Translations under genes and position numbers: made by a program | DNA from: Chionoecetes opilio | Lineage: Eukaryota > Arthropoda > Malacostraca > Decapoda > Majidae | Length of the DNA stretch: 64,000 nt | Direction of reading: 5' to 3' | NCBI GenBank assembly: GCA_016584305.1 | Contig: JACEEZ010000391.1 | Coordinates: 580,001 to 644,000, forward strand | The notes under the pieces: model-generated | What the model was told of the DNA's origin: nothing | Databases searched by the model: none | Seen by the model: only the letters and a program-made list of their open reading frames with translations | Shown here: one piece after another, positions 31,855-42,533 of the stretch | Layout: every line of letters begins with the position of its first letter | Position numbering within the stretch: position 1 is the stretch's first letter

Positions 31855-32723
31855 AGAGAGAACTGCAACTCCGAAATGCCAGGGGTCGCTGGCAGTTTTA
31901 ACTCACAATTTGGGGGAAAAGTTGGTCAACTTGAAGAAAAATATGGGCTTATTCCACTGCACTTAAAAAACAAAAGTATAATATTAAAACGATTTTCTTC
32001 TATATGTATATTGTATAGAAGCCTGATTCTGTAAAACATTGTATATAACCAAATAACCAAGTAGGTTTGTTGAGGAGGCGAGGTAAATGCTACTCTTTTG
32101 ATATTATATAGTCCCAAAAACGTATGTTTAGAAGTTATCTATACCTAGGCAGTCATATGCTCCTGTTATTTTTGTGTATCAATCAGATAGAAAGCCTGGA
32201 AGTGCAATGAGTCACGCGTGAAGGGGGAATGTTTGATTCAATCTCCCCCCCACAATCTCCCCGCCCACCACTCCCCGCCGCGGCGTGTCGCCTCCACAAT
32301 TATAACCTACATTGTCGCAGCAACAAGCCGATTTCGGCATTCTTTATTCTTCGTTTTTCCAAGGCATTGCTTATTGTATTTTGACAAGCGTTTGCCAGAC
32401 GCAGCAGTACTGTCTTAGAAAACAGTGTGAACATCGCCCAAATTTTACATGCCACAATATACATGTAAAAAATATATTAAGCTCTGCTACTCGAGGCGAG
32501 TAATTTGCATTAAATTGCTATTTAGAACGTTCAATCGTAATGCATGCATGCATACCCCTTACTAGAAACAACAGAAGAACGTTCTTTTTTAGTATTCAGA
32601 TGAGGTGCATCAATATTCATTGCGAAATTGATTTATGAAAAATATTAGTCGCGGAGGGAAAACACAGTAGACCAACCTTTGAGTTAAAACTGCCAGCGAC
32701 CACTGGCATTTCTCGAGTTTCAG
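31855..32723 (-). mobile_element. G1 TIR element, reverse copy e
   Basis: Complete reverse-oriented copy joined tail-to-tail to copy c across AATT, so 31401-32723 folds as a large palindrome of G1 3' halves. Ends with CACTGGCATTTCTCGAGTTT. Confidence 0.8.
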
Positions 32724-32929
32724 ATCATTGGAATTTCAAATGTTTCTCATTCATCACCACCACTACTTTATTCGGTGATGGTCGATGTCGTAGATGAAAG
32801 AATTTTCTTTTTTTGCGTACTCCAAAAATATCTGTAATACTTTAGCTAACCATTAGATGCTGTAAGATACATTATGATACATGCCGAATGGCAGCTCCTA
32901 CCTACTGTGGACTCGCTGTGACGTCATGA

Positions 32930-33680
32930 CGCGAGAGAGTTTTCAAAGCTAAGCCGCCAGATGTCTCTCGCGCATCTCACATCCGCTGCCCTTTGAGCGT
33001 GAATGATCTATCATTTACCGTAAACTCCCTGTATTTTTTCGGGACATATCAGAATTACCCTTCAATACAACAACTGAAACAGTTCTTAATAAAAAATGTA
33101 GTTTATCATTTTGTTTTTCAGCACTTGAAGAAAATATTGGCAAAACATAGAATACTTGAAAACTCAATTTCTTAAAATCGTCATTTCATGGAAACACTGC
33201 ACGTTCAAGCTGAATGAAGCTTCAGGAAGTATGTACTTGTATGTAAGCTTTCGCCGAGTACTACCTGTTTTGGATGTGTCTGTCTCTTTTGCGACGAACA
33301 TTTAACCAAGAAATGTGTGGCGTTCAGCATCTCCGAAGAAACCATCCCGATGTCGGGATCTGATATCAGTCACTTCTTCTTATCCACGGCTGGGGGGAAG
33401 AGTCTTGTTTTGTTCTTGTTTTAGGGCTGCGAGGATACCTTGGGGAACACTATGAGCCCTGGTGATGTCCTATGATGCTATATCAGGCGTGGTAGTTGAC
33501 CTGTCCCCTCAGGAAGTTCAAGTGCTGAAAAACAAAATGATAAACTACATTTTTTATTAAGAACTGTTTCAGTTGTTGTATTGAAGGGTAATTCTGATAT
33601 GTCCCGAAAAAGTACAGGAAATTTACGGTAAATGATAGATCATTCACGCTCAAAGGGCAGAGGATATGAGAGCGCGAGAA
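32930..33680. repeat. Inverted repeat, ~165 bp arms around a LINE-tail fragment
   Basis: 32968-33131 and 33521-33680 are reverse complements (AAAGGGCAG...ATGATCTATCATTTAC; GTTTATCATTTTGTTTTTCA). The loop contains ATGAGCCCTGGTGATGTC...GGCGTGGTAGTTGA at 33450-33505, inverse to the LINE 3' tail at 34070-34190. Similar wording occurs at 62375-62465. Confidence 0.8.
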
Positions 33681-34235
33681 ACAGGCTTGAGCGTGAGCTT
33701 ATTAGAAAACTCCCCAATCAGGTCGGACTTTGGCAGACTTGTTTATATGGCTTTGGGTCACACAGCACTCACGACACACCTGCATCGCCTGCACCTCACG
33801 CCCGACCCGTACTGCCCCTGGTGCAGGAACGTCCCTGAGTCGATTGAGCACTTCCTGCTCCAGTGTCCTCGCTTCCACTCCCACCGACAACTTCTACGTG
33901 GTCAACTCATCGCCCTGAACGTCACAACCTTTGACCTGCCCACCCCCATCACGACGCCCCACCGTCATCCGTCTCACCTGTGCTTTCCTGAGGAAGACTA
34001 ATCAACTCTCGAGACTGTGATTTCTTCACGGCTGTACACCACAGGGCGAATATCGTCGATTTCGACATCACTGCCCTTCAACAACAACAAGATCAACTAC
34101 CACGCCTGTGATAGCTTTATAAGACATCACCAGGGTTCATATGGTTCCTCAACGGATCCTCGCAGCCCTAAACAACACCGAGATCCAAGAACCCAGAGTT
34201 TTGACGGCCTCCTCTCCCCCGATGGGCCTGACTGA
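33640..34235 (+). pseudogene. I/Jockey-type LINE C-terminal fragment
   Basis: The frame 33666-34001 encodes LVYMALGHTALTTHLHRLHL followed by a C-x2-C-x7-H-x4-C finger (CPWCRNVPESIEHFLLQC) and PRFHSHRQLL. This is the C-terminal region of many LINE polymerases of the I/Jockey/R1 type. Everything upstream (endonuclease, RT) is missing. The 3' tail has CTGACTGACTCATACATACA. Confidence 0.75.
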
Positions 34236-34299
34236 CTGACTCATACATACATGCAAATATAGAGGCAACGGTTGTGTTCAGGTATGTAGGTGTGTGTGT

Positions 34300-34870
34300 G
34301 TGATGGCCAGCGCAGGTATTCCATTATGGACAATTGCAGGGAATACCATGGACCGAGGTGGCGTGCAGGTGGCAGCCTTTTCGGTTATAATGGACGAGAA
34401 CTGCGCGCTCTCTACCGCCGTTACCACTTACGTCTTGGTAAATTTTTGATTATAATAGACGAGGACTTCGCGGTCGTTTTCAGAGACACCAACTAATTTT
34501 TCCTGGACTACAATAAGTGCTTTGGTATTATTTTACGATAGTTCCAAACTTCCGGACACAATTGGGAGCATGGTTTTTGTTTACCTTATTGTATTCTAAG
34601 AGACATTTTCTCCTTGAGCTTTCCGTCGCAAATAAATAGTTTCGGAGATGTAGAAAATTAATGGTGGGAGGAGGAATACGTCTCCATTTGTTTACAAAAT
34701 GCCTCCCTCTTCCTCTTCTTGTGACCTGCATCGCTTTTGTTCCGGAGTAAGTTTTCCGTGCGCAACCGTGGCTAGGAGGTTAATCTCGGGGTTTGGTATT
34801 TTATTAAACTTTTTTATTATTGGACCCAGTTAGGAGGTTAAAGGTTAGGTTAGGTTAGGTTAGGTTAGGT
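34300..34870 (-). repeat. F2 dispersed repeat, copy 1, ending in TTAGG units
   Basis: F2 markers: GCGATGCAGGTCACAAGA, ATTTGCGACGGAAAGCTCA, TGTCTCTTAGAATACAATAA and ACTAATTTTTCCTGG. Other copies or parts: 40025-40560, 42570-43215, 43620-43790, 44225-44424 continuing at 45779-45845, 49690-49790, 50360-50660. About seven GGTTA units close this copy at 34838-34875. Origin unknown; not coding. Confidence 0.65.
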
Positions 34871-34875
34871 TAGGT

Positions 34876-35265
34876 TGTAGCGAGTAAAGTAGTCACCCCT
34901 TTCAGTCTCCATGTTTCCGTTCTCTGCCAGTGCGGTCTATACAGAGAATCAGCGTAGCACGGGGACTATTCTATATTGTAGTCTTCAATATTGTTATTGT
35001 GATTATCATGTGTTTGCACTGTTATCAGCTTATCAATATAATCAATTATATGCAACGTGTCACCAGCAATATATACTGGAAGTATCCTTGGTGAAACTCG
35101 CATGTCTTGGCGAGTTTTGCATAACACCTTGAAAATCACCAATTATGTAGCCTGAAATTTTGTATATATACTCCAGATTTTATGCAATAAAACCAACCTA
35201 AACTGGCCAAATGAGTATCCTTCATTCCAGTTAAACCAAAGCTATGAACACTCCACCTAGTTACA
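34876..35265 (+). repeat. 5' LTR
   Basis: 390 bp, TG...CA bounded. Contains AATAAAACC near 35188, a likely polyadenylation signal. The 73-codon frame inside is present in both LTRs and is not considered a gene. Confidence 0.93.
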
Positions 35266-35529
35266 AATGGTGACCCGGAGTGTAAGCTAATGGTTTCTAG
35301 GTGGCTTAAACTGGTGCTGTCCATCTCGGCATAGAAATGCAATTTCTATGTTTTGCTGGACACAAGAGCACACCTCTCCTAGTCGTGGGACCTGCGTCTT
35401 CGGAAGCATTCGTCCCATTGCTCCCGCTGTATATTCTTAGCCTCCAGCTTCACTGGGGATCGCTAGGTTGAAAGCGGGATAGGGAGAAGTACACGTATAC
35501 GTGTAGCCGCCACCTAGTCAGGTTTCCCA

Positions 35530-36880
35530 CCCAAACCCCGGCACCTTCTGTGCCTTCCTCAGGGCATTTTTGCCCTCAGACGCCTCACTGCGTCCTCAGC
35601 GGCCTATGCGCATTCAGCGCGGCCACTACCCCGCCAGGCGCCTCACTGCGTCCTCAGCGGCCTTATGCGCATTTAGCGCGGGCCCTGCTTCCTCCGAGGC
35701 CTCACTGCGGCCTATGCGCATTTAGCGCGGCCGCTGCCCTCCTCCAGACGGCTCACCGCGTCCTCAGCGGCCTTATGCGTGTTTAGCGCGGGCCCTGCTT
35801 CCTCATACGCCTCAGTGGCCTATGTGCACTCAGCGCAGCCACTTCACCCTCTGACGCCTCCTTGCGCCCTCAGCACGACCTCACGCGCATTCTGCGCAGC
35901 CCCACGGTGTTATTGAATCACTCCACGGCCGCCGCTCGCCGCCCTATGGATTACCAGCCCTGTGGATTACTCAACCCTCAACTCCACAGTGTTAAAGTGA
36001 CTCGTTCCACGGCCGCCGCTCGCCGCCCTATGGATTACTCACCACCCTGTGGATTACTCACCGCCCTGTGGATTACTCACCGCCCGGTGGATTACTCACC
36101 ACCCTGTGGATTACTCACCGCCCTATGGATTACTCAACAGCCCTGCGGATTACTCAACCCTCAGCCCCACAGTGTTAAAGTGACTCGCTCCACGGCCGCC
36201 GCTCGCCACCCTATGGATTACTCACCACCCTGTGGATTACTCACCGCCCTGTGGATTACTCATCACCAGGCTGCAACACTACCAGGCGCCAACACCAGCC
36301 GGCGTCAACACTGCCATGGCGGTAACACTGCCACGCCCGCAACACTGCCGGCGGCACCACTGCCATGGTGGTAACACTGCCACGCCCGCAACACTGCCGG
36401 CGGCACCACTGCCATGGCGCAACACTGCCACGCCCGCAACACAAGCCGGCGGCACCACTGCCATGGCGCAACACTGCCACGCCCGCAACACAAGCCGGCG
36501 GCACCACTGCCATGGCGGTAACACTGCCACGCCCGCAACACTGCCGGCGGCACCACTGCCATGGCGCAACACTGCCACGCCCGCAACACAAGCCGGCGGC
36601 ACCACTGCCATGGCGGTAACACTGCCACGCCCGCAACACTGCCGGCGGCACCACTGCCATGGCGCAACACTGCCACGCCCGCAACACTGCCGGCGGTACC
36701 ACTGCCATGGCGCAACACTGCCACGCCCGCAACACAAGCCGGCGGCACCACTGCCATGGCGCAACACTGCCACGCCCGCACACAAGCCGGCGGCACCACT
36801 GCCATGGCGCAACACTGCCACGCCCGCACACAAGCCGGCGGCACCACTGCCATGGCGGCAACACTGCCAAGCCAGCAACT
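35530..36880. repeat. Three minisatellite blocks inside the LTR element
   Basis: Block 1, 35540-35880, has a unit around CTCAGCGGCCTATGCGCATT. Block 2, 36030-36270, has the unit TGTGGATTACTCACCGCCC. Block 3, 36290-36870, has a ~48 bp unit including AACACTGCCACGCCCGC, GCCGGCGGCACCACTGCC and ATGGCG. Several frames are open on both strands because units are multiples of three; they are repeat translations. Confidence 0.92.
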
Positions 36881-36984
36881 GGTCACCACAGCCCTCCACA
36901 TCAAATCGGCAACAGAAACACCAGCAGCACCGCTCCACCAACCAAAGTCTCGTTCCTCCTCCCGCGTCACTAGGGGGGGGGTAC

Positions 36985-37374
36985 TGTAGCGAGTAAAGTA
37001 GTCACCCCTTTCAGTCTCCATGTTTCCGTTCTCTGCCAGTGCGGTCTATACAGAGAATCAGCGTAGCACGGGGACTATTCTATATTGTAGTCTTCAATAT
37101 TGTTATTGTGATTATCATGTGTTTGCACTGTTATCAGCTTATCAATATAATCAATTATATGCAACGTGTCACCAGCAATATATACTGGAAGTATCCTTGG
37201 TGAAACTCGCATGTCTTGGCGAGTTTTGCATAACACCTTGAAAATCACCAATTATGTAGCCTGAAATTTTGTATATATACTCCAGATTTTATGCAATAAA
37301 ACCAACCTAAACTGGCCAAATGAGTATCCTTCATTCCAGTTAAACCAAAGCTATGAACACTCCACCTAGTTACA
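36985..37374 (+). repeat. 3' LTR
   Basis: 390 bp, apparently base-for-base the same as the 5' LTR, which indicates a recent insertion. Confidence 0.93.
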
Positions 37375-37406
37375 AGGTAAGGTAGCCACGGGTACGCACG
37401 GAAAAC

Positions 37407-40024
37407 TGGTGTGGGTCCAACTCGGCTCATTCCCAACTCGCCCCATTTACGATATCCAACTCTGCTCACCTGGTGAACCAACTCGGACCATTTTCGAATA
37501 CCAGCTAGGCCCGCCAACTCGGACCATTTTAGATGCATGCTTCGATCTTTCATTCAACTCGCCAAACAACTTTTGAACTTGATTGAACAATCAACAAAAA
37601 TACAAATGTCAAGCTTCGATACTTCGATCTCGCATTCAATGCTTGTCCTCAAGTTTAGTGAACCTTTAACAGCGAACAAAACATCAGTGGTCAAGTTTCG
37701 ATACTTCGGACTCGCATTCAATGCTTGTCCTCAAGTTTAGTGAAAACAAAACAGGTTACAGTTGGCGACAATTACGGTTTTTGTGGAGACATGGCTGATC
37801 AGTGCTTGGTGTGTTGGAATTTAGTGAGGCCCCGACAGGTATGTACAGTAGTGGAGTGACGTATCTTTTGTCTGTCTTGCTTGCGACATGGCGAGGGCTG
37901 ACCAAACTATTTTTCTAAGTTCTGAGAAAACGTTTGTTCTAAGTTTTGAGAAATCTGAATATCAGGTATTTATATCACAACAGGAGGCACTGGTATGTGA
38001 TGGATGCATGCGCTGGCAGCACAGGACATGCGGGAGTGGTGTTGCCAGGAAGGAATACAGGGCAGCCGTGAAGGAGGGGCACAACATCGACTGGATGTGT
38101 AATTTCTGCAGGACACTGGACACTGGCGCAACTCCCACCGGAGATGAGAGATGTTCGGCACCTGACACAAGCGAAACTTGCATCGAAGATGAAAGTATGG
38201 TGGCATCAGATACAAGCGCAATTCCTGCTGAAAGTTCAGGTCTGACGTCACTGGACACTGGTGCAGCTCCCGCTGATGACCACACACCTTCTAATGTTCA
38301 TGCACGACATGACATAACATATGAAAAAGTGCTATCATCAACACAAAGAGGGCAGCATAAGGTAATAGACAGCTTGGGTTACGCATACACAATGAAAAGA
38401 AAAACACGTGTTGCTGTACACTGGAGATGTGTTGTGAGGAATAAAAATTCAAATTGCAGAGCTACAATAAAAGAAGCAGACGAGAAGTACGTCAGAGGTC
38501 ACAACCCTCATTGCCATCCCCCAGAAGCATGCCCTGCGATAACGAGTAAAGTTTCAGCCCTTGTTAAAAAGAAAGCTGTAGAAGACGTGTTTCGTTCAGC
38601 AACAGACATCGTTGAAGAGGTATTCCGTGACAAAGTTAATCCTCACGTGCCCCTAACTTCTTTACCTGCTCCCGTGAACCTTGCCCGCCAAGGAAATCGT
38701 AAACGTAGGGCCACACGACCAGCTGAACCTCTTGATTTGACTTTTGAAATAAGTAATGATCTAACATTACTCAAAATTTTCTGCAACATGACATTTTTAT
38801 TGGTGGCCGACGACATCCGTTATTCTCAACACATGAACAATTGTCACTGCTTAGCAAGGCAAAGCATTGGTATGCTGATGCTACATTTAAAATAGTGCGA
38901 CGCCCTTTCACTCAACTTTTCAGTATTCATGCTTATGTACAGTATGAGAGTAATATGAAACAAGTACCACTGCTGTTTGCTCTAATGTCTGGAAAAAGAT
39001 GCAGAGATTATAAGAAAGTATTATCAAAGACTAAAGAACTTCTAGGTGAGGAACTGAGAGTGGAGGAAATTACGATTGATTTCGAGGAAAGTGTCTGGCG
39101 TGCAATTCCCGACGTCCTGCCTAATGTTTTTATTCGAGGATGTAGTTTTCATTGGGGGCAAGCAGTATGGAGGAAAATTCAAGAGCTGGGCCTGCAAGCG
39201 TCGTATACAAATGATGCTGGGATCCATAAATACCTGAGAAAAGTCCTTTCACTACCATATGTGCCAGCAGAACATATAGAACTGTTTGTAAGGTTTTACA
39301 GAAAAGCAAATGGCTGTCAATCACTTTTAAATCTTCTGGATTACATCAGAAACACATGGATTTATTCCAATATCTGGCATCCAAGGTCATGGTGCGTGTT
39401 TGCCAGAAGCATCCGCACCAACAATGATGTAGAAGGCTGGCACCACCGCATCAATTTGAAGGCGCGCAAAGGGCAACTGAGCTTTTACCTCCTCATAAAG
39501 CTCCTTCATGACGAGGCCAGGCTTGTCTCCCTCCAGGTGCGTCTGCTCTCAGATGGCAAGGTATTACGCAAACAACGAGCAAAATACGCTAAACATCACG
39601 GACAATTAGTTAGCCTCTGGGAGCAGTACAATGCCGGTGACAGATCGGCAAACAATTTACTACGAGCTGTGTCATATCACATCGCCGTGTATGTTCGTTA
39701 TTGATGGTTTTTTTTTTTTAGTTTTAGTTTTTTATTTTAGCTTCAGAATTACATGTTTTATTTGATTTACTTTTAGTTCCATGTATATTTGTTTTAGTTT
39801 TTAAATAGTTTTTTTATAGGCTTTATATAGAGTATCCTTTTTTAACTTATTGACATGCATGAAATAAATATATGTTTCATAAGTTTTAGCACATGTTTTC
39901 TATCAGTACAAAAATTACTGCGTATGAAAAAAAAAAAAAAAAATCATGTCTTAGCAAGTGTTTCCGGGCCGAGTTGGTACACACAATGGGCCGAGTCGGC
40001 AATAGGCCAAGTTGGCCTGCAACC
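37407..40024 (+). mobile_element. Mutator-like element (MULE), 2.6 kb, nearly intact
   Basis: CGGAAAAC is duplicated at 37399-37406 and 40025-40032, interrupting an F2 repeat. The ends TGGTGTGGGTCCAACTCGG and the reverse complement of the right end are partly matching inverted repeats. Several CCAACTCGG...CCATT units recur near both ends (37415-37540; 39960-40015), as subterminal transposase sites often do. It encodes a transposase with one intron and one frame break. Confidence 0.8.
37791..39704 (+). CDS. PHD-like finger + FLYWCH + MULE transposase (one frame break)
   Basis: Catalyses cut-and-paste transposition of the surrounding element. Exon 1 (37791-37838) encodes MADQCLVCWNLVRPRQ. A 145-base intron (GTATGT...CAACAG) joins in phase to EALVCDGCMRWQHRTC at 37984, completing a C-x2-C, C-x2-C, H-x2-C, C-x2-C PHD-like finger. 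An acidic Thr/Ser linker with CIEDESM and ALDTGAAP-type repeats follows, then a FLYWCH-like zinc finger (HWRCVVRNKNSNCRATI...HCH, ~38415-38520). The catalytic part reads KHWYADATFKIV, TIDFEESVWRAI and GCSFHWGQAVWRKIQELGL (acidic residues in expected places), then RTNNDVEGWHHRIN. Near 38770-38810 the frame shifts; FIGGRRHPLFSTHEQL is the continuing reading. Otherwise no stop codons, so decay is recent. Confidence 0.85.
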
Positions 40025-40800
40025 CGGAAAACTTACTCCGAAACAAAAGCGATGCAGGTCACAAGAAGAGGAAGAAGGAGGCATTTTGTAAACAAGGAGA
40101 CGTATTCCTCCTCCCACCTAAAATGTTCTATATCTCCAAAACTATTGATTTGCGACGGAAAGCTCAAAGAGAAAATGTCTCTTAGAATACAATAAGGTAC
40201 GTAAACAAAAACCATGCTTCCAATTGTGTCCGGAAGTTTGGAACTATCGTAAAAATTTACCGGTGCTTTTTTTAATGGAGATAGTTTTATTTTCCGGAAA
40301 CCCATATATTTCATCACCGAATTTTATGGTCGCCGTTTCCATTAAAAACACTGGTAATAATGGACGTGGACTTCGCGGTCGTTTACAGAGACACCAACTA
40401 ATTTTTCCTGGCCTACAATAGGTGCTTTTTCTAATGGAGATAGTTTTATTTTGCGTAAAACCATAGTTTAAAAAAAAAAAAAAAAAAGCATCACCGAATT
40501 TTATGGTATTGTTTCCTTTAAAAACATTGTATCTCCATCAGAAAAAGCACTAAAACTTTGCCGGGAAAAATTAGTCAGGGTTTATAGGTTTTAATGAAAA
40601 CTAACCTAATCTTAACCACAAAGTATACCTAACCTAACCTTATAGGTTTTAATGAAACCTAACCTAACCTTAACCACAAAGTATACCTAACCTAACCTTT
40701 TAGGCTTTAATGAAACCTAACCTAACCTTAACCACAAAGTATACCTAACCTAACCTTAACCCTCTTACCTACTGAGGTTGTGGGAAGCGTTGAATGAATG
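40025..40800 (+). repeat. F2 repeat copy with CCTAACC tandem units
   Basis: Carries F2 markers (GCGATGCAGGTCACAAGAAG; TTTGCGACGGAAAGCTCA) and, at 40580-40770, about three 60 bp units of the type AACCTTAACCACAAAGTATA with TTTTAATGAAACCTAACCTA. Confidence 0.7.
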
Positions 40801-40924
40801 CAGAGTCGCTTTGTCTCCCCGCCGTGTGGGGAGACAAACACCCACATCCTACACAATCCATGTCTCGCCATAAACTGGTTCAAATCAAAGCCTTATAGTT
40901 CAAAAATCCGTTGACTTATTGAGA

Positions 40925-41025
40925 GCCTTTGATTGGCTCCCGAAACTCCTATGATTGGCTAAACTGTCTTACGTGACTGATTGGCGAAAAGAAACGAAAT
41001 GCGAGCCTGTCATTGGTTATGTTTT
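40925..41025. promoter_or_regulatory. Cluster of four ATTGG (inverted CCAAT) boxes (tentative)
   Basis: TGATTGGCTCC, TGATTGGCTAA, TGATTGGCGAA and TCATTGGTTAT occur within ~90 bases. Spaced CCAAT boxes bind NF-Y in animals. No nearby gene starts, so this may be a relict promoter or coincidence. Confidence 0.3.
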
Positions 41026-41471
41026 CGAAGCTGTCATTTTGGCTAACCCGACAGCTCCGTGATCCGTGAAAAAATGCGGAAGCTCGCATACATTTCTCAT
41101 CTCGTCAGTGTTAAAATAGTTGTGGAAGGAGGAGGGTGTGTCTGTGTGCGCTATAGACAACAAAAGAATAATTGCAATATATACCCTACATAATTTTTGC
41201 ACTTTACGTGGCTGTAGATTAGTACTGTACAGTATACTGAGCAACATAAATTACAGAAAACGTGAGAATTAAGGTCGGTAGCGACCGCGAAATTCTTGTC
41301 CATTATAACCAAAACACTATCACCATCAGAAAAGCACTAAAACTTGGCCAGCAGAAATTAGTCAGGGTCTCAGATAACAGGGAAGTAATTGAATAGAACA
41401 TACCTAACCTAACCTTAACCAGTAAGTATACCTCACCTAACCTTTTAGGTTTTAATGAAACCTATCCTAAC

Positions 41472-42525
41472 CAGGGCTTTGAAACGGTTTAAGGGAACGA
41501 AAACGAAAACCGAAACGAACTAAATTATGCTCGGAACAAAAACGGAAACGAAAACGTTATCATATTTACTGTTCCGGAGCAAAAACGCTATTTTAAAATC
41601 CTTGTAACCGGTTAAAAACGTTATTTTTTCATTCCATACCATATTTGGTTAATAATCCATTTTCACTTCCAGTAGCCAAATTATTTAAGTAAATACATAC
41701 ATGTATGTATTACATACATACATCAATTAAGTCTACTGTATTTGTTCACTTGGCAATTAACGATGTGGTTTGGTTTCAAATAGTATCATATGCACCACTT
41801 TTCATTTAATTTGTGAAAAGAAACAATTTTTTACCTTTTATAATTATAAATTTTTGTCTTCGTGATATGCATCACGTTCGGTTTAAGAACATGCTAGATT
41901 AATATCCAGTATTCGAAAATGGATAATATATTGTGAGTATGTGCTTAAACTTTTAGCTGTATTCATAGCCTAATGATTGGTACGCCAAATTTCGGTGTGA
42001 GTGTCCTAGGTTCGAGTCCTTGGAGTACATCTTGTAGTCATTGATTTCATTGATTAGGTTTATATAATTAGAGGGTTGGTGATATTACGAATTAATATAT
42101 TTTTTGCCATAATATATATATTAATAAATAATTAGTGATTCATGTCTTTACGGCAACTGAGATTGCATGCATACTCCTACACTACGCTTCCTGTATTGTA
42201 TTTGTAAATGTATTACCTTATTTAAGGTGCATAATGATATAGTTCTTAGGACATCTAAGGGTCTAATTTTGTTGGATACTGTGCACCATGAACTGTATGG
42301 CTTTATTACCATCTATAAGAATGTAGTCATGTATAGGCATTATTATTTACTAGGGCTAATAGCATATTCAATACATGGTTTGAGAATAACGTTCTAACCG
42401 GTTTTCATTTCTTTCTAACCGGTTCAGGAACGTTATGTTTGGAGGAGGAACGAAAAACGAAACAATAATAATACTTTTCTGATCGAAACGAACCGTTTGA
42501 AAAATAATTTCGTTTTCAAGCCCTG
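41472..42525. mobile_element. hAT-type non-autonomous element, 1054 bp
   Basis: Ends CAGGGCTTTGAAACG and CGTTTTCAAGCCCTG; ATCCTAAC (8 bp) is duplicated at 41464-41471 and 42526-42533. CAGGG starts and 8 bp duplications are the hAT signature. The interior is AT-rich with AACGAAAACGAAAAC-type subterminal repeats; no transposase. Confidence 0.88.
41960..42035 (+). mobile_element. tRNA-like head inside the hAT element
   Basis: TAGCCTAATGATTGG resembles an A box, and GGTTCGAGTCC is a perfect-style B box ~40 bases later. It may be a SINE head captured by the element, or a tRNA relic. No intact cloverleaf was drawn. Confidence 0.45.
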
Positions 42526-42533
42526 ATCCTAAC

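Larger units (their letters stand above)
34876..37374 (+). mobile_element. Non-autonomous LTR retrotransposon, 2.5 kb, identical LTRs
   Basis: Two 390 bp LTRs (34876-35265; 36985-37374) start TGTAGCGAGT, end TAGTTACA and appear identical. AGGT is duplicated at 34872-34875 and 37375-37378. A primer-binding-site-like TGGTGACCCGGAG lies two bases after the 5' LTR, and a purine tract (AGGGGGGGGG) before the 3' LTR. The ~1.7 kb interior has no gag, protease, RT or integrase; it is mostly minisatellite. It must have been mobilised by another element's proteins. The PBS and 4 bp duplication suggest a Ty3/gypsy-type helper. Confidence 0.93.

Noticed and set aside
34838..34875. True telomere end
   Set aside because: Only about seven GGTTA units, followed directly by an LTR element and more sequence; other tracts face both ways.
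34911..35132. 73-codon frame in the LTRs as a gene
   Set aside because: Present identically only because the LTRs are identical; it lacks any domain or supporting context.
36232..37021. Frames of 200-250 codons on both strands inside the LTR element
   Set aside because: Translations of a 48 bp minisatellite whose length is a multiple of three; no gag or pol motif.
41980..42025. Functional tRNA gene
   Set aside because: Only box-like motifs are seen; acceptor stem pairing is not evident, and it lies inside a hAT element.
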